Source: Roseiarcus sp963767245
GTDB taxonomy: Bacteria; Pseudomonadota; Alphaproteobacteria; Rhizobiales; Beijerinckiaceae
Reading direction: 5' to 3'
Assembly: GCA_963767245.1 (NCBI GenBank)
Contig: CAVYDG010000023.1
Location: 186,001-250,000, forward strand
Length of the DNA stretch: 64,000 bases
Each line of letters opens with the position of its first letter. Position 1 is the stretch's first letter. Made by a program: the position numbers and the translations under genes. Shown piece after piece: positions 16,837 to 25,310 of the stretch. The notes under the pieces were generated by a model that was not told where the DNA came from, made no database searches, and saw only the letters and a list, made by a program, of their open reading frames with translations.

Positions 16837-18549
16837 ATGTACACGGCCAGCACGGCTATGCTCGAAGCGCTGCGGGAGGCGGGCGTCGCTTATATATTCG
16901 CCAATTTCGGCAGCGATCACCCTGCTCTCCTCGAAGCGATCGCCGAGGCGCGCGCGCTCAACCGGCCGATTCCCACAGTCGTGACCTGTCCAAACGAGTT
17001 TGTGGCGATGAACTGCGCCCATGGCTACGCGCAGTTGACCGGCCGCGCCCAGGCGGTCGTGGTCCACGTCGACTGCGGCACGCAATCGCTTGGCGGGGCG
17101 GTCCACAACGCCGCCAAGGCGCGTGTTCCGGTCTTCGTTTTCGCCGGCCTGTCGCCCTTCACCCAAGAGGGCGAAGCGACCGGCAGCCGCAACGAATTCA
17201 TCCAGTGGATCCAGGACGTCTCGGATCAACGCGGCATCGTTCGCGCGTACATGAAATACGACAATGAGTTGCGCACGGCGCGCAACGTGAAACAGATCGT
17301 ACATCGATCGCTGCAAATCGCTCACAGCGATCCCAAGGGGCCGGTCTATCTCGTCGGGGCGCGCGAAGTGATGGAGGAGGAGACCACGCGCGTCGCGCCC
17401 GACGTCGCCGATTGGCCGCCGATCGCGCCGGCGCCGCTCGCCGACGCCGCGGTCGCGGGTCTTGTCGACGCCATTCAGAAATCGGCGAGGCCCCTGGTCG
17501 TCACCTCCTACGTCGGCCGCAATCCCGCCGCCGTAACCGAGCTCGTCCGCCTCTGCGGCCGGCTTGGCGTCGGCGTGCTCGAATCGGTGCCGAGCTACGT
17601 CAACTACCCTCACAACGATCCGCTTTATCAGGGCAACCACTGGAACCATCCGTTCCAGAACCGGGCGCTCGCGGAGGCCGATTTCATCCTGGTCGTCGAT
17701 AGTGACGTGCCGTGGATTCCGACGATCAGCAAGCCGAGCGAAAAGGCCGCGATCGCCATCATCGACGTCGATCCGCTGAAGCAGTCGACACCGCTCTGGT
17801 ACATCAAGGCGCGGCAATGTTACCGGGCCGACGCGGCGACCGCGTTCGCGCAGTTGAACGCCGCTCTCGATCGCATCGCGATCGACGAGCGAGCCGCCGA
17901 GCGCCGTCGTCGTCACTACGCGGAGCGGCATCGGGCACGAGCGGCCGAACTCGCTCGCCTCGAGGCGCCGGACGGAGACGTCGTCACGTCGGAATATCTG
18001 ACCGCCTGCGTGCGCCGTCAGGTCGGGATGGACGCGATCGTGGTCAACGAAGGCATCACCAACTACCCGGCGATCTGCGACCACATGGCGCGAGAGAAGT
18101 CTGGGACCATGTTCGCCAGCGGCGGCGGCTCGCTCGGCTGGGCCGGCGGCGCGGCGATCGGCATGAAGCTGGCCGCTCCCGACAAGACCTTCGTCGTCAT
18201 GACCGGCGACGGCTCCACCATGTTTTCGCAGCCGTCCACGGTCCACTGGATGGCGCGCCGCTACCGGACGCCGTTCCTGCAGGTCATCTTCAACAATCGC
18301 GGCTGGAAGGCGCCCAAGTTCTCCGCCCTCGCCGTTCATCCGGACGGCTTCGCCAGCCGCGCGAAGAATCTGGACCTGAGCTTCGATCCGCCGCCGGATC
18401 ATTCCGGCATCGCTGCGGCCGCGGGCGGCGCCTTCGCTCGCGTCATCAAGCGCCCGGAAGAGGTCGAAGCCGGCATCGCCGAGGGTCTGCGCGCGGTGCT
18501 CGACGAGCAGCGCTGCGCCGTGCTCGACGTCCGGCTTGCCCATCTCTGA
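16837..18549 (+). CDS. thiamine-diphosphate enzyme (acetolactate synthase/benzoylformate decarboxylase-like)
   Basis: A 570-residue member of the TPP-dependent decarboxylase/carboligase family. The N-terminal pyrimidine-binding domain contains the catalytic Glu54 in CPNEFVAMNCAHGYAQLTG; the C-terminal pyrophosphate domain has the GDG...NN motif, G457-D458-G459 to N486-N487 (GDGSTMFSQPST ... VIFNN). Such enzymes decarboxylate 2-oxo acids or condense them; sequence alone does not tell acetolactate-synthase, oxalyl-CoA decarboxylase or benzoylformate decarboxylase activity apart. No regulatory ilvN follows, so a catabolic role is more likely. ATG 16837 is chosen over the upstream in-frame TTG at 16822, with GGGAG eight bases before it. 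Confidence 0.85.
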   Translation: MYTASTAMLEALREAGVAYIFANFGSDHPALLEAIAEARALNRPIPTVVTCPNEFVAMNCAHGYAQLTGRAQAVVVHVDCGTQSLGGAVHNAAKARVPVFVFAGLSPFTQEGEATGSRNEFIQWIQDVSDQRGIVRAYMKYDNELRTARNVKQIVHRSLQIAHSDPKGPVYLVGAREVMEEETTRVAPDVADWPPIAPAPLADAAVAGLVDAIQKSARPLVVTSYVGRNPAAVTELVRLCGRLGVGVLESVPSYVNYPHNDPLYQGNHWNHPFQNRALAEADFILVVDSDVPWIPTISKPSEKAAIAIIDVDPLKQSTPLWYIKARQCYRADAATAFAQLNAALDRIAIDERAAERRRRHYAERHRARAAELARLEAPDGDVVTSEYLTACVRRQVGMDAIVVNEGITNYPAICDHMAREKSGTMFASGGGSLGWAGGAAIGMKLAAPDKTFVVMTGDGSTMFSQPSTVHWMARRYRTPFLQVIFNNRGWKAPKFSALAVHPDGFASRAKNLDLSFDPPPDHSGIAAAAGGAFARVIKRPEEVEAGIAEGLRAVLDEQRCAVLDVRLAHL

Positions 18550-18680
18550 CTGGCTTAGCGGCCCGCTCCTGGCGTCGATCGAAGCGGTTTGTTAAGGTCG
18601 AGCCCTGAATTTCTTCCTTCCGACCTGAACGCCGCTGCTCCAGGGCGTTCGATCGGCGGGTCCGCGCGGAGGAGACAATC

Positions 18681-19063
18681 ATGCGCGCCATTGCCCTTTC
18701 AGTCGTGGTTTTCGTCGCTCTGGGATCGTTAGGCCACGCCCAGAATCTCAAGGGCGTTTATGGTCCCCCGGGGTCGTCCGGTCTTGGGTCGTCCGGTCTG
18801 GGCGGCGGCCTCGGCGGCTCGGCGGGTCGGGCAAGGCCTCTTCGACGCTCTCCGCGCCCGACTTGGGGCCGGTCGGCGGAGCGAACGGCCTCGGCGGCCC
18901 GCGAGTGACAGTCCCAGGAACACCTGTCCAGGGACAGACGCTCCCCGACGACGTCACTGCGACTCCGCTTCCGGATCGGCCGGGCTACGGCGCCGTGGTT
19001 GTCAACGGCCGTCGCGCCATTGTCGACCTCAGAAACAACCGCATCTTCCAGATCTCGGACTGA
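18681..19063 (+). pseudogene. small secreted Gly-rich protein, frameshifted
   Basis: Begins with a clear Sec signal peptide (MRAIALSVVVFVALGSLGHAQ) and a Gly/Ser-rich repeat (SSGLGSSGLGGGLGGSAG). One base is then missing near 18811-18832; in the next frame the protein continues as GKASSTLSAPDLGPVGG and ends with a conserved-looking tail, GYGAVVVNGRRAIVDLRNNR followed by IFQISD. Restored length is about 127 residues. Function is unknown. GGAGGAG lies upstream of the ATG at 18681. Whether the lost base is real or a sequencing error in a GC-rich run cannot be decided here. Confidence 0.65.
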
Positions 19064-19106
19064 AGGACGCGCGCCGGCCTGCCGCGTCCATCGCCCTCCC
19101 TTGCAG

Positions 19107-21132
19107 CTATTGATGTTTGTTCGTGTAAACCCCCACGAAGCCGATGCGCGCCGCGGGGTCGGTTTTCATCGCGTCCGTCAGTAGGTCCGGAACCAACGCG
19201 GCGTCGCGCCTGCCGTGGTGCTCACGGAGCCGCAGCAGGAGATCGTTCGCGGATCCCGAGGTCGTCAGCGCAACGATTGTGTCGGCGCCGAACGGCGGCG
19301 TCACCCGCAGCGAGCAACTCCATGCGTCGTTTTGCGGGTCCTTGCAATGCCCGGCCGCGCCCGGCGCGCTGGGGTAGAGCATCTGGACGGTCGCGTCGGC
19401 CGCGATGTTGAAGACGACCAGGCGCTGACCGGCGATCTCAGCGATCTCGATTTTCGCCACATCGCCGGCGGTCAACAATTGGCCCCCGCTCGCCAGTTGC
19501 ATCGAAAGGTATCGATTTTCCGCGATCTCCCGCAATCGCTTGAGCATCCACGTCCGGTCGACGACGCCGCCGATCAGCGACCCGTCGACGGACTGCATCA
19601 CGAGGTCGCCGCGAGACAGGGCCTCGCTCTTGCCGACGTCCCACACGAGATCGGCGCCCTCGACCGCCGCCGACCGGGTGAAAGGCTCTCTCCCCTTCTC
19701 GATCGTCTCCCAGGCCTTGTCCGACCCATCGATGATTGCGACGCGGACCGAGTTCGTCTCCCGCCGCGTCCGCAACGGTCGCAGGCGGGCCAGCCGGCGC
19801 GGACACGGGGGCGCTGGGTTCGGGCGGCGGCGCGGCGGCCGACGGGGAGACGGGCGCTGCAGGCGCGGGCGAGGGCGAAGCGCCTCCGTCGGCCAACGAG
19901 GACGCGGGGGCGGCAGGCGCGGGCGAGGTCGAGGTCGAAGCGCCTCCGTCGGCCGATGCGGGCGCGGGCGCAGCAGGCGAGGGCGAGGGCGAGGCGCCTG
20001 CGTCGGCCAACGCGGGAGTGGGAGCTGCAGGAGCGGGCGCGGGCGAAGCCCCTGCGTCGGCCGACGGGGACGAGGGCGCGGCGGGCGCGGGCGAGGGCGA
20101 AGCGCCTGCGTCGGCGGCCGCGGACACGGTCGCGCTGGGTTCGGTCGGAAGCGAGGCGCCGGCAAATGTCAAAACCGGTTTGCCGTATACAGAGGGCTCC
20201 GGGCTTTGCGGCTCGACCTGAATCAATTGGCGATTCTGCGTCGCTTCTCGGATATTGGGTTTCAAATAATCGAAGAGGGCTCGGCGTGTGGCCACCCCCT
20301 CCTTGGCCAGCTTTCCGCCCAGCGCGCGAGCGAAGAAATAGCTCAGCGCCCCCCGTGGTCCGCTTGAGGCCAGGCCGTCGGTTTCGGGAACGACCGATCT
20401 GCTGGTCGCGCCGGCGAGAAAAGTGACATGGGGCATGAGCTCCACGTTGGCCCGTGCTTCCTTGTCGGTCATTGGGATGCCGGCAAATTTCTCGCGCTGG
20501 ACTTCCCCGGCTCTGATCTGATCGGCGCTGGCGCGCAAGACCCGCGTACGGATCGCGCCGGTGCGCGGATCGACCTCTCGCATGCCGCCGCCGAAACACG
20601 AATCCATGACGACGAGCGCATCGACGCCCTTCGCGTCGAGGCGCGACAGCCAGGCCCGAATTTCCGGGTTGACGATGATTTCACCGACCCCGTCGCCGCT
20701 AAAACTGAACCCGGAGAGCGCGATCTGTTCGTTGACGCCGTCGGCGTCGATGCCCTGCCATCGCGGGTATTCCGGCGTCTGCATGCCGTGGCCGGCGAAG
20801 GCGAACAGAACGAAGTCGCCCGGCTTCGACTCGGCGACAAAGGAATCCATCTGCGCCACGATTTTCGCGCGGGTCACGTCGGCGTCGAAAAGAACAGCGG
20901 GCTTGACGCCGCCGCGACGCAGCGCCTCGGCGATATCCTCGGCGTCCGCTCGAGCGCCCTGCAACTGCACCGACGCCGGCAATCGCCAATAGACGTCGAC
21001 GCCGACGACGAGCGCGCGGATCGTCCCACCGCCCGGCGCCCGCAGGTCGTCGGCCAAAACGGCGCGGGGGTCGGCAAGCGCGCCGGCAGCCGCCGCGGCG
21101 GCGGCGATCAGGAACACCATCAGTCTGCTCAT
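19107..21132 (-). pseudogene. caspase-like (peptidase C14 family) secreted protein, one frame change
   Basis: About 675 residues when restored. A signal peptide (residues 1-27) is followed by a caspase-like domain with the catalytic pair His115 in FAFAGHGMQTPEY and Cys179 in VVMDSCFGGGMREV. Next comes a Pro/Ala/Ser linker of tandem repeats (see 19850-20120), and then a C-terminal domain beginning VRVAIIDGSDKAWETIEKG and ending near VGVYTNKHQ. The two parts are in different frames; the change is near 19757-19790, where one extra base fits. Bacterial caspase homologues are Arg/Lys- or Asp-directed cysteine proteases or signalling proteins; the target is unknown. It follows the ompA-like gene by 29 bases on the same strand, suggesting an envelope role. 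Confidence 0.8.
19850..20120. repeat. in-gene tandem repeat encoding a Pro/Ala/Ser linker
   Basis: Five imperfect copies of a 54-60-base unit encode, on the minus strand, 18-20-residue units such as ADAGASPSPAPAAPSSPS and ADGGASPSPAPAAPVSPS. They form the linker between the caspase-like domain and the C-terminal domain. Repeats of this kind often vary in copy number. The frame change in the gene lies about 60-90 bases downstream of the array, in the same GC-rich stretch. Confidence 0.75.
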
Positions 21133-21161
21133 CGTCCATTCCTGTCCAATGTCGAACGCCC

Positions 21162-22112
21162 TCAATCCGGCGCTCCCTGGCGAACCCATTCGACCCGGCG
21201 GTCGAGCGCCCAGCCTTCCTCCCGCGTGACAGGCCGCCCAAGCAGCGAGGTGTCGAAAGGCGCGTCCGGTCCCTTGCCGTCCACCAGGATGCGCGCTTTC
21301 ACGCCGTGTGAGATGAGATAGTCGCGCGCAGCCGCCGCCCGCCGTTTGGACAATTCGACATTGTATTGATGATCGCCCCGCGGATCGGTGTGGCCAATGA
21401 GGGTGACGGTTTCGACGTTCTGCTCCTTGACCGCTTCCGCGAGTTCCTCGGCCGCTTTCTCACCTTCCGGCGTGAAGCGCGCTTGCCCGAAGTAGAAATT
21501 GATCGGTAGGGGCACCGCGAGCACCTCGAAGCCGCGCAACAGTTTCGGCGAATAGATTCCGGCGAAGCGCCCGCTGAGATCCCTCGCGGAACCTACGAAT
21601 CTCGAAGGATTTCGGCCCTCCTTATCGTCGCTCGCCTGGCTCTTCGCCGCTGCGGCGCGCGCGAGCAGTTCCTCGCGGTCTTTCGGGGTCGACGGCGGCG
21701 CAGGTCGAGAGAGGAAGGAGATGGCGGTCTCGTATCCGCCGAGCGCGTCGGCATATTCGCCGCGGGCCGCGTGATAGTCGCCCAGGTGCTCGGCTGAACG
21801 CCAGTCTCCGCCGATCTCCATGATTCCTTCGACGAACTCGATCATTTGCTTTCGCGCGTCGTCCGTCGGCGCTGCTCCAGCCATGTCGACAATGGAATTG
21901 ATTTCCTGTGCGCGATAGGCGTCGATATCGAAATTGCACGCGCTGTCGTCGGCGATCGCCGCCATCGCCTCTTTCAGTTTATCGAACGCCTTGTCGGCAA
22001 TCGCGGTCTTGAAGCTGGCGACGAGAGCGTCGCAATTGGCAGCCGCGGCTGCGCCCGCCAGGGCGAGTGAAGCGGAGAGCGAGATCAAAAGCCGGCGCCA
22101 AATCGTGGACAT
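21162..22112 (-). CDS. OmpA-family outer-membrane/peptidoglycan-associated protein
   Basis: 316 residues: a Sec signal peptide ending AGAAAAANC, a helical middle part (about residues 26-165, TPR-like pattern AEHLGDYHAARGEYADALGGYETA), and a C-terminal OmpA-like peptidoglycan-binding domain from about residue 205. The latter shows INFYFGQARFTPEGEKAAEEL, VTLIGHTDPRGDHQYNVELS and KRRAAAARDYLISHGV, the standard OmpA/Pal/MotB signature with the diaminopimelate-contacting Asp and Arg. It is upstream of, and probably in one operon with, the caspase-like gene. Confidence 0.9.
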   Translation of the reverse strand: MSTIWRRLLISLSASLALAGAAAAANCDALVASFKTAIADKAFDKLKEAMAAIADDSACNFDIDAYRAQEINSIVDMAGAAPTDDARKQMIEFVEGIMEIGGDWRSAEHLGDYHAARGEYADALGGYETAISFLSRPAPPSTPKDREELLARAAAAKSQASDDKEGRNPSRFVGSARDLSGRFAGIYSPKLLRGFEVLAVPLPINFYFGQARFTPEGEKAAEELAEAVKEQNVETVTLIGHTDPRGDHQYNVELSKRRAAAARDYLISHGVKARILVDGKGPDAPFDTSLLGRPVTREEGWALDRRVEWVRQGAPD

Positions 22113-22524
22113 TCCGCGATCCTCTCAGCTGACCGGGCCCATCATGACACATAGCGAAAGCGGCCTATAAAAGTCAAAACATAGCCGAAGGCGTGGCATT
22201 GCGGACTCCACCCCGAGGGGAAGCTACCCCCCGCCTAGTGGCTGTTGTTCGCATTCTGCCGGCCGGCGGGGGCCGCGCGAGGCCGCCGCGGCGTTCGCGG
22301 CTTCACTTGGGTGTGTGCCGGCAGCGCCGTCCACCATCGGCCAGTCGCGGTGGGATTCTCTGAAAGTCGGTCGACAATACTCGCAGCGATCGGTGCGAGA
22401 TCGAGTGCGATCGCGTTGCCGCTCCGGCTGGCGCCGCGAGGCACGATCGCGACCTTGCTTTTCAGCCAGATTGCGCTTGCTCGATTTGCCGTTCTTCCGG
22501 TCGAACAGTCTGATCAACTGAGGT
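22113..22524. other. intergenic stretch without a supported gene
   Basis: 412 bases between the ompA-like gene (minus) and the flavoprotein gene (minus). A 69-codon open frame on the minus strand (22235-22444) starts at GTG without a ribosome site and resembles nothing I know; it may be the tail of an eroded gene. The bases just before 22113 upstream (22130-22200) are AT-richer and probably hold the ompA-like promoter. Confidence 0.4.
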
Positions 22525-24042
22525 CTATTCGGAGCCCACGCGTCGGACTTCCAGTTCGGGGGTCTCATTCAATCGCGTGTACGCTTGCGCTGCGAGCATT
22601 ATTGCCCCGGATTGCGCCGGGTAGGTGTGCACGACAGCCGCCAGTGCCCTCATGCCGATACCCGTGTTCATGACAACCGCCATTTCGTTGATGAGTTCGC
22701 TCGCCCGCGAGGCGACGATGGTCGCGCCCAAAATTCTGTCAGATCCTTCCGCGACGTGGATCTTGACGAAGCCAGTGGTCCGACCATCCGTGATTGAGCG
22801 ATCGACATCGTGCATCATCACAGTGAAGCTCTTAATCGGAATCGATTGCTGGCGCGCTTCCCAAACGTGCAAGCCGATATGCGCGATCTCGGGATCGCTA
22901 TAAGTACACCAGGGTATGGTCGCTCCGCTTTTCCGTTGTTCCATTTTCATCAAGGCATTTTGAACTGCCATGCAGGCCGAGGACTGCGCAGCGTTGGTGA
23001 ATTTCAACTCCAGGCAAACATCACCGGCGGCGTAAACGTTTGGATTTGTGGTTCGTAGAAAGTCGTCGACCCGGATCCCTTGATCGGTGTCGAAAGCCAC
23101 GCCTGCGGTTTCAAGGCCGAGTTCCTCAACGTTTGGGACACGGCCGATACTCAACAGGACTTCGTCGGCCTGAATTTCGCTTTCGTTCCCGCTATTGACG
23201 ATATGCAGAGTCTTGGCGCCCGCGTCTCGACGGGCGCCGACGACTGTGGTGTTGAGGCGAATCTCCACGCCGTCTCGCGCCAGGGAACGTGACAAAATCT
23301 CGGCCGCGTCGCGTTCCTCGCGGGGAAGGAATTTCGCATCGTTCTGCACGATCGTGACATGCGAACCCAGCCTGCAAAACGCCTGCGCCAGTTCGCAACC
23401 CAACGGCCCGCCGCCAATGACGGCGAGGCGCTTCGGCAGGGCGGTCATTTCGAAGATCGTCGCGCTCGTGCGATAGCCGGTCTCATCGAGGCCCGGAATG
23501 TCTGGCGCCCTGGGACGAGCGCCGGTGGCGATCAGCGCTTTCTTGAAATTCAGCCGTTTGTCGCCGACGAGGAGGGCGTCCGTACCAACAAATCGGGCGG
23601 AACCGAAAAAAATGTCGATCCCGCGCGCGGTGAGTTCATAAACCGAATGGTGTTCCGAAATTCGCATGCGGATTCGGCGCATGCGAGCCATTACCTTGCC
23701 AAATTCGAGAGCCGGTTCGTTCGGGACAGGCGCGCCAAGCTCTTCGGCCTCCCGCACGGCGCCATATACGCGCACTGCGCCGATGATTGCCTTGGAGGGC
23801 ACCGACCCGACATTCAGCGAGTTTCCGCCGATACGATTGCGCTCGATGAGTACTACGGAGAATCCGAGCCGTGCAGCGGATTCCGCCGCCGCCAGTCCGG
23901 CTGGCCCCGCGCCCACGATCGCGAGATCATAGGCCCTACGCGGCTCGGGATTTTGCCAATCTTCGGGGCGTACACGCCTGAGGAAGGTTTGCTCGTAGTC
24001 AGGCTTCGCTCTTGGCGTACCAGTTTGCACCGCTAGAGCCAC
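22525..24042 (-). CDS. pyridine nucleotide-disulfide oxidoreductase relative lacking the redox cysteines
   Basis: A 505-residue flavoprotein with the lipoamide dehydrogenase/mercuric reductase/SthA fold: FAD motif AIVGAGPAGLAAAESAA (41-57), NAD(P) motif AVIGGGPLGCELAQAF, and the second FAD segment NPNVYAAGDVC. The usual GGTCLNVGCVPSK active site is instead GGNSLNVGSVPSK, with Ser75 and Ser80 replacing both cysteines (codons TCG and TCG). The C-terminal HTYPAQSG lacks the usual Glu after the catalytic His. It therefore cannot run a disulfide cycle and may act as a simple NAD(P)H:acceptor oxidoreductase or transhydrogenase. Start GTG 24042 overlaps the glycoamylase gene end by ten bases. A helical N-terminal extension of about 38 residues precedes the FAD fold. 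Confidence 0.88.
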   Translation of the reverse strand: MALAVQTGTPRAKPDYEQTFLRRVRPEDWQNPEPRRAYDLAIVGAGPAGLAAAESAARLGFSVVLIERNRIGGNSLNVGSVPSKAIIGAVRVYGAVREAEELGAPVPNEPALEFGKVMARMRRIRMRISEHHSVYELTARGIDIFFGSARFVGTDALLVGDKRLNFKKALIATGARPRAPDIPGLDETGYRTSATIFEMTALPKRLAVIGGGPLGCELAQAFCRLGSHVTIVQNDAKFLPREERDAAEILSRSLARDGVEIRLNTTVVGARRDAGAKTLHIVNSGNESEIQADEVLLSIGRVPNVEELGLETAGVAFDTDQGIRVDDFLRTTNPNVYAAGDVCLELKFTNAAQSSACMAVQNALMKMEQRKSGATIPWCTYSDPEIAHIGLHVWEARQQSIPIKSFTVMMHDVDRSITDGRTTGFVKIHVAEGSDRILGATIVASRASELINEMAVVMNTGIGMRALAAVVHTYPAQSGAIMLAAQAYTRLNETPELEVRRVGSE

Positions 24043-25310
24043 CCGCCTTCAAAACCGGCGCGTTTGAGCCCATCGCGAAAGTAGCCGCAATGCCGAACGA
24101 TCTCCCAAATCAACCCGCTGCGATAATTTTCGATCATCATCACAAGCAGGCCCTGATCGAGCCCGTACCAACCTTCCGAAAGCCAGCCGCCCGCATTGCC
24201 CCGCAGCGTCGGATTGAAGCCGCTCGAAAATCTGTCCTGGCGGCAGACTTGCGGATAGTTTTCGAGAAGACGGCGCGTGCCCGCAAGCGCCGCCTCGGCG
24301 CCAAACGGCAGGGTTGCAAGCATCGCCCAAGGTGCGATCGTGCCGTCGTCAGGGCCGTAAGGCACGCCGCGCGACATATAGCCGAAGAAGCGGCGGTCTC
24401 TCCCATCCGTTTTCCCATACTTTGGACCGTCTCCTGCCGTCACGCCCCAGAAATCGCGGCTATAGGCTTTGAACCCATGCGGATTGCGTTCACCGTATTC
24501 GCGATGGATAGCGATGGCGCTTTTCGTGTTCTCGAAATAGTCACTGGCCTTTTCGCGCATGAAAGTGTCGCGGATGGCGCGGAAATCGATCCACGCGTGG
24601 GAGAACAGGTGCGTGAAAAGCGGACCGGAATGGAGGACATCCCGGTCCAGCAGGTTCTCCCACTGATAGGTCAGCTGCCATGTGGCGTATGCGGCTGGAG
24701 TCAGCGGAAAGGTCGGCGAGCCAAGACCGAGAACATAGAGAAGCGCTGCTTCGTTATATCCCTCCCAGCCATAGTGGAGAAACCCGGACTCGGGCTTCCA
24801 TCCCTGCGAAAGCCCTCGGCGGCCGTTCTGGGCCCAGCGCCAGTCGACACGGCGATACAACGCGTCGGCCAATTCACGAATTTCCCGCTCGTCGTCAGCG
24901 TCAAAAAAGCATCCGACCACGAGGACGCCCGCGATCAGCAAAGCGGTATCGATCAGCGAGAGCTCGCATTGCCATACGCGCTTGCCCGTCCGCATGTCGA
25001 GGAAGTGATAGTAAAAGCCTTTGTACCCGGTCGCATCGGATGCATCGCTTTGGGTGCTTTCCCAGAAAAATCTGAGAATATTGAGTGTCCGGGCGCCGGC
25101 GTCCGCACGTGAAAACCAGCCGTTCCGGACCGCAACCGGATAACAGGACAGCGCAAAACCAACCACGGCGATGCTGCACGGCGACCCTTGGCGTGAAGTA
25201 TCCGCGACGAGGCCGGTATCGTCATTGGCGTAATCGGACAAATAGGAAAAGGCCGCACGCTGCAACCGGACGATCAGCGCCTCGTCCGAAATCCGCGCCA
25301 AATCGCCCAT
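24033..25310 (-). CDS. glycoamylase-family protein (PF10091-like)
   Basis: A 425-residue (alpha/alpha)6-barrel protein of the family often annotated glucoamylase/DUF608-like. Typical stretches are FYYHFLDMRTGKRVWQCELS, IDTALLIAGVLVVGCFFD, WKPESGFLHYGWEGYNEAAL and GVPYGPDDGTIAPWAML. No signal peptide is seen. The same domain type forms the middle of cyclic beta-1,2-glucan synthase, whose gene lies 0.9 kb upstream on the same strand, so a role in beta-glucan metabolism is plausible but unproven. ATG 25310 is chosen because it precedes the first helix; the frame is open to 25367. It overlaps the flavoprotein gene, indicating coupled translation. Confidence 0.85.
   Translation of the reverse strand: MGDLARISDEALIVRLQRAAFSYLSDYANDDTGLVADTSRQGSPCSIAVVGFALSCYPVAVRNGWFSRADAGARTLNILRFFWESTQSDASDATGYKGFYYHFLDMRTGKRVWQCELSLIDTALLIAGVLVVGCFFDADDEREIRELADALYRRVDWRWAQNGRRGLSQGWKPESGFLHYGWEGYNEAALLYVLGLGSPTFPLTPAAYATWQLTYQWENLLDRDVLHSGPLFTHLFSHAWIDFRAIRDTFMREKASDYFENTKSAIAIHREYGERNPHGFKAYSRDFWGVTAGDGPKYGKTDGRDRRFFGYMSRGVPYGPDDGTIAPWAMLATLPFGAEAALAGTRRLLENYPQVCRQDRFSSGFNPTLRGNAGGWLSEGWYGLDQGLLVMMIENYRSGLIWEIVRHCGYFRDGLKRAGFEGGWL

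Noticed and set aside
16609..18543. 644-codon open frame on the minus strand opposite the TPP enzyme
   Set aside because: Residue use is that of an antisense shadow; the plus-strand product has all TPP-enzyme motifs.
19850..20120. Tandem repeats considered as a CRISPR or VNTR outside genes
   Set aside because: No spacers; the units are in frame and encode a Pro/Ala/Ser linker of the caspase-like protein.
22235..22444. 69-codon minus-strand frame between the ompA-like and flavoprotein genes
   Set aside because: GTG start without a ribosome site, no signal peptide or recognised domain; not enough to call a gene.
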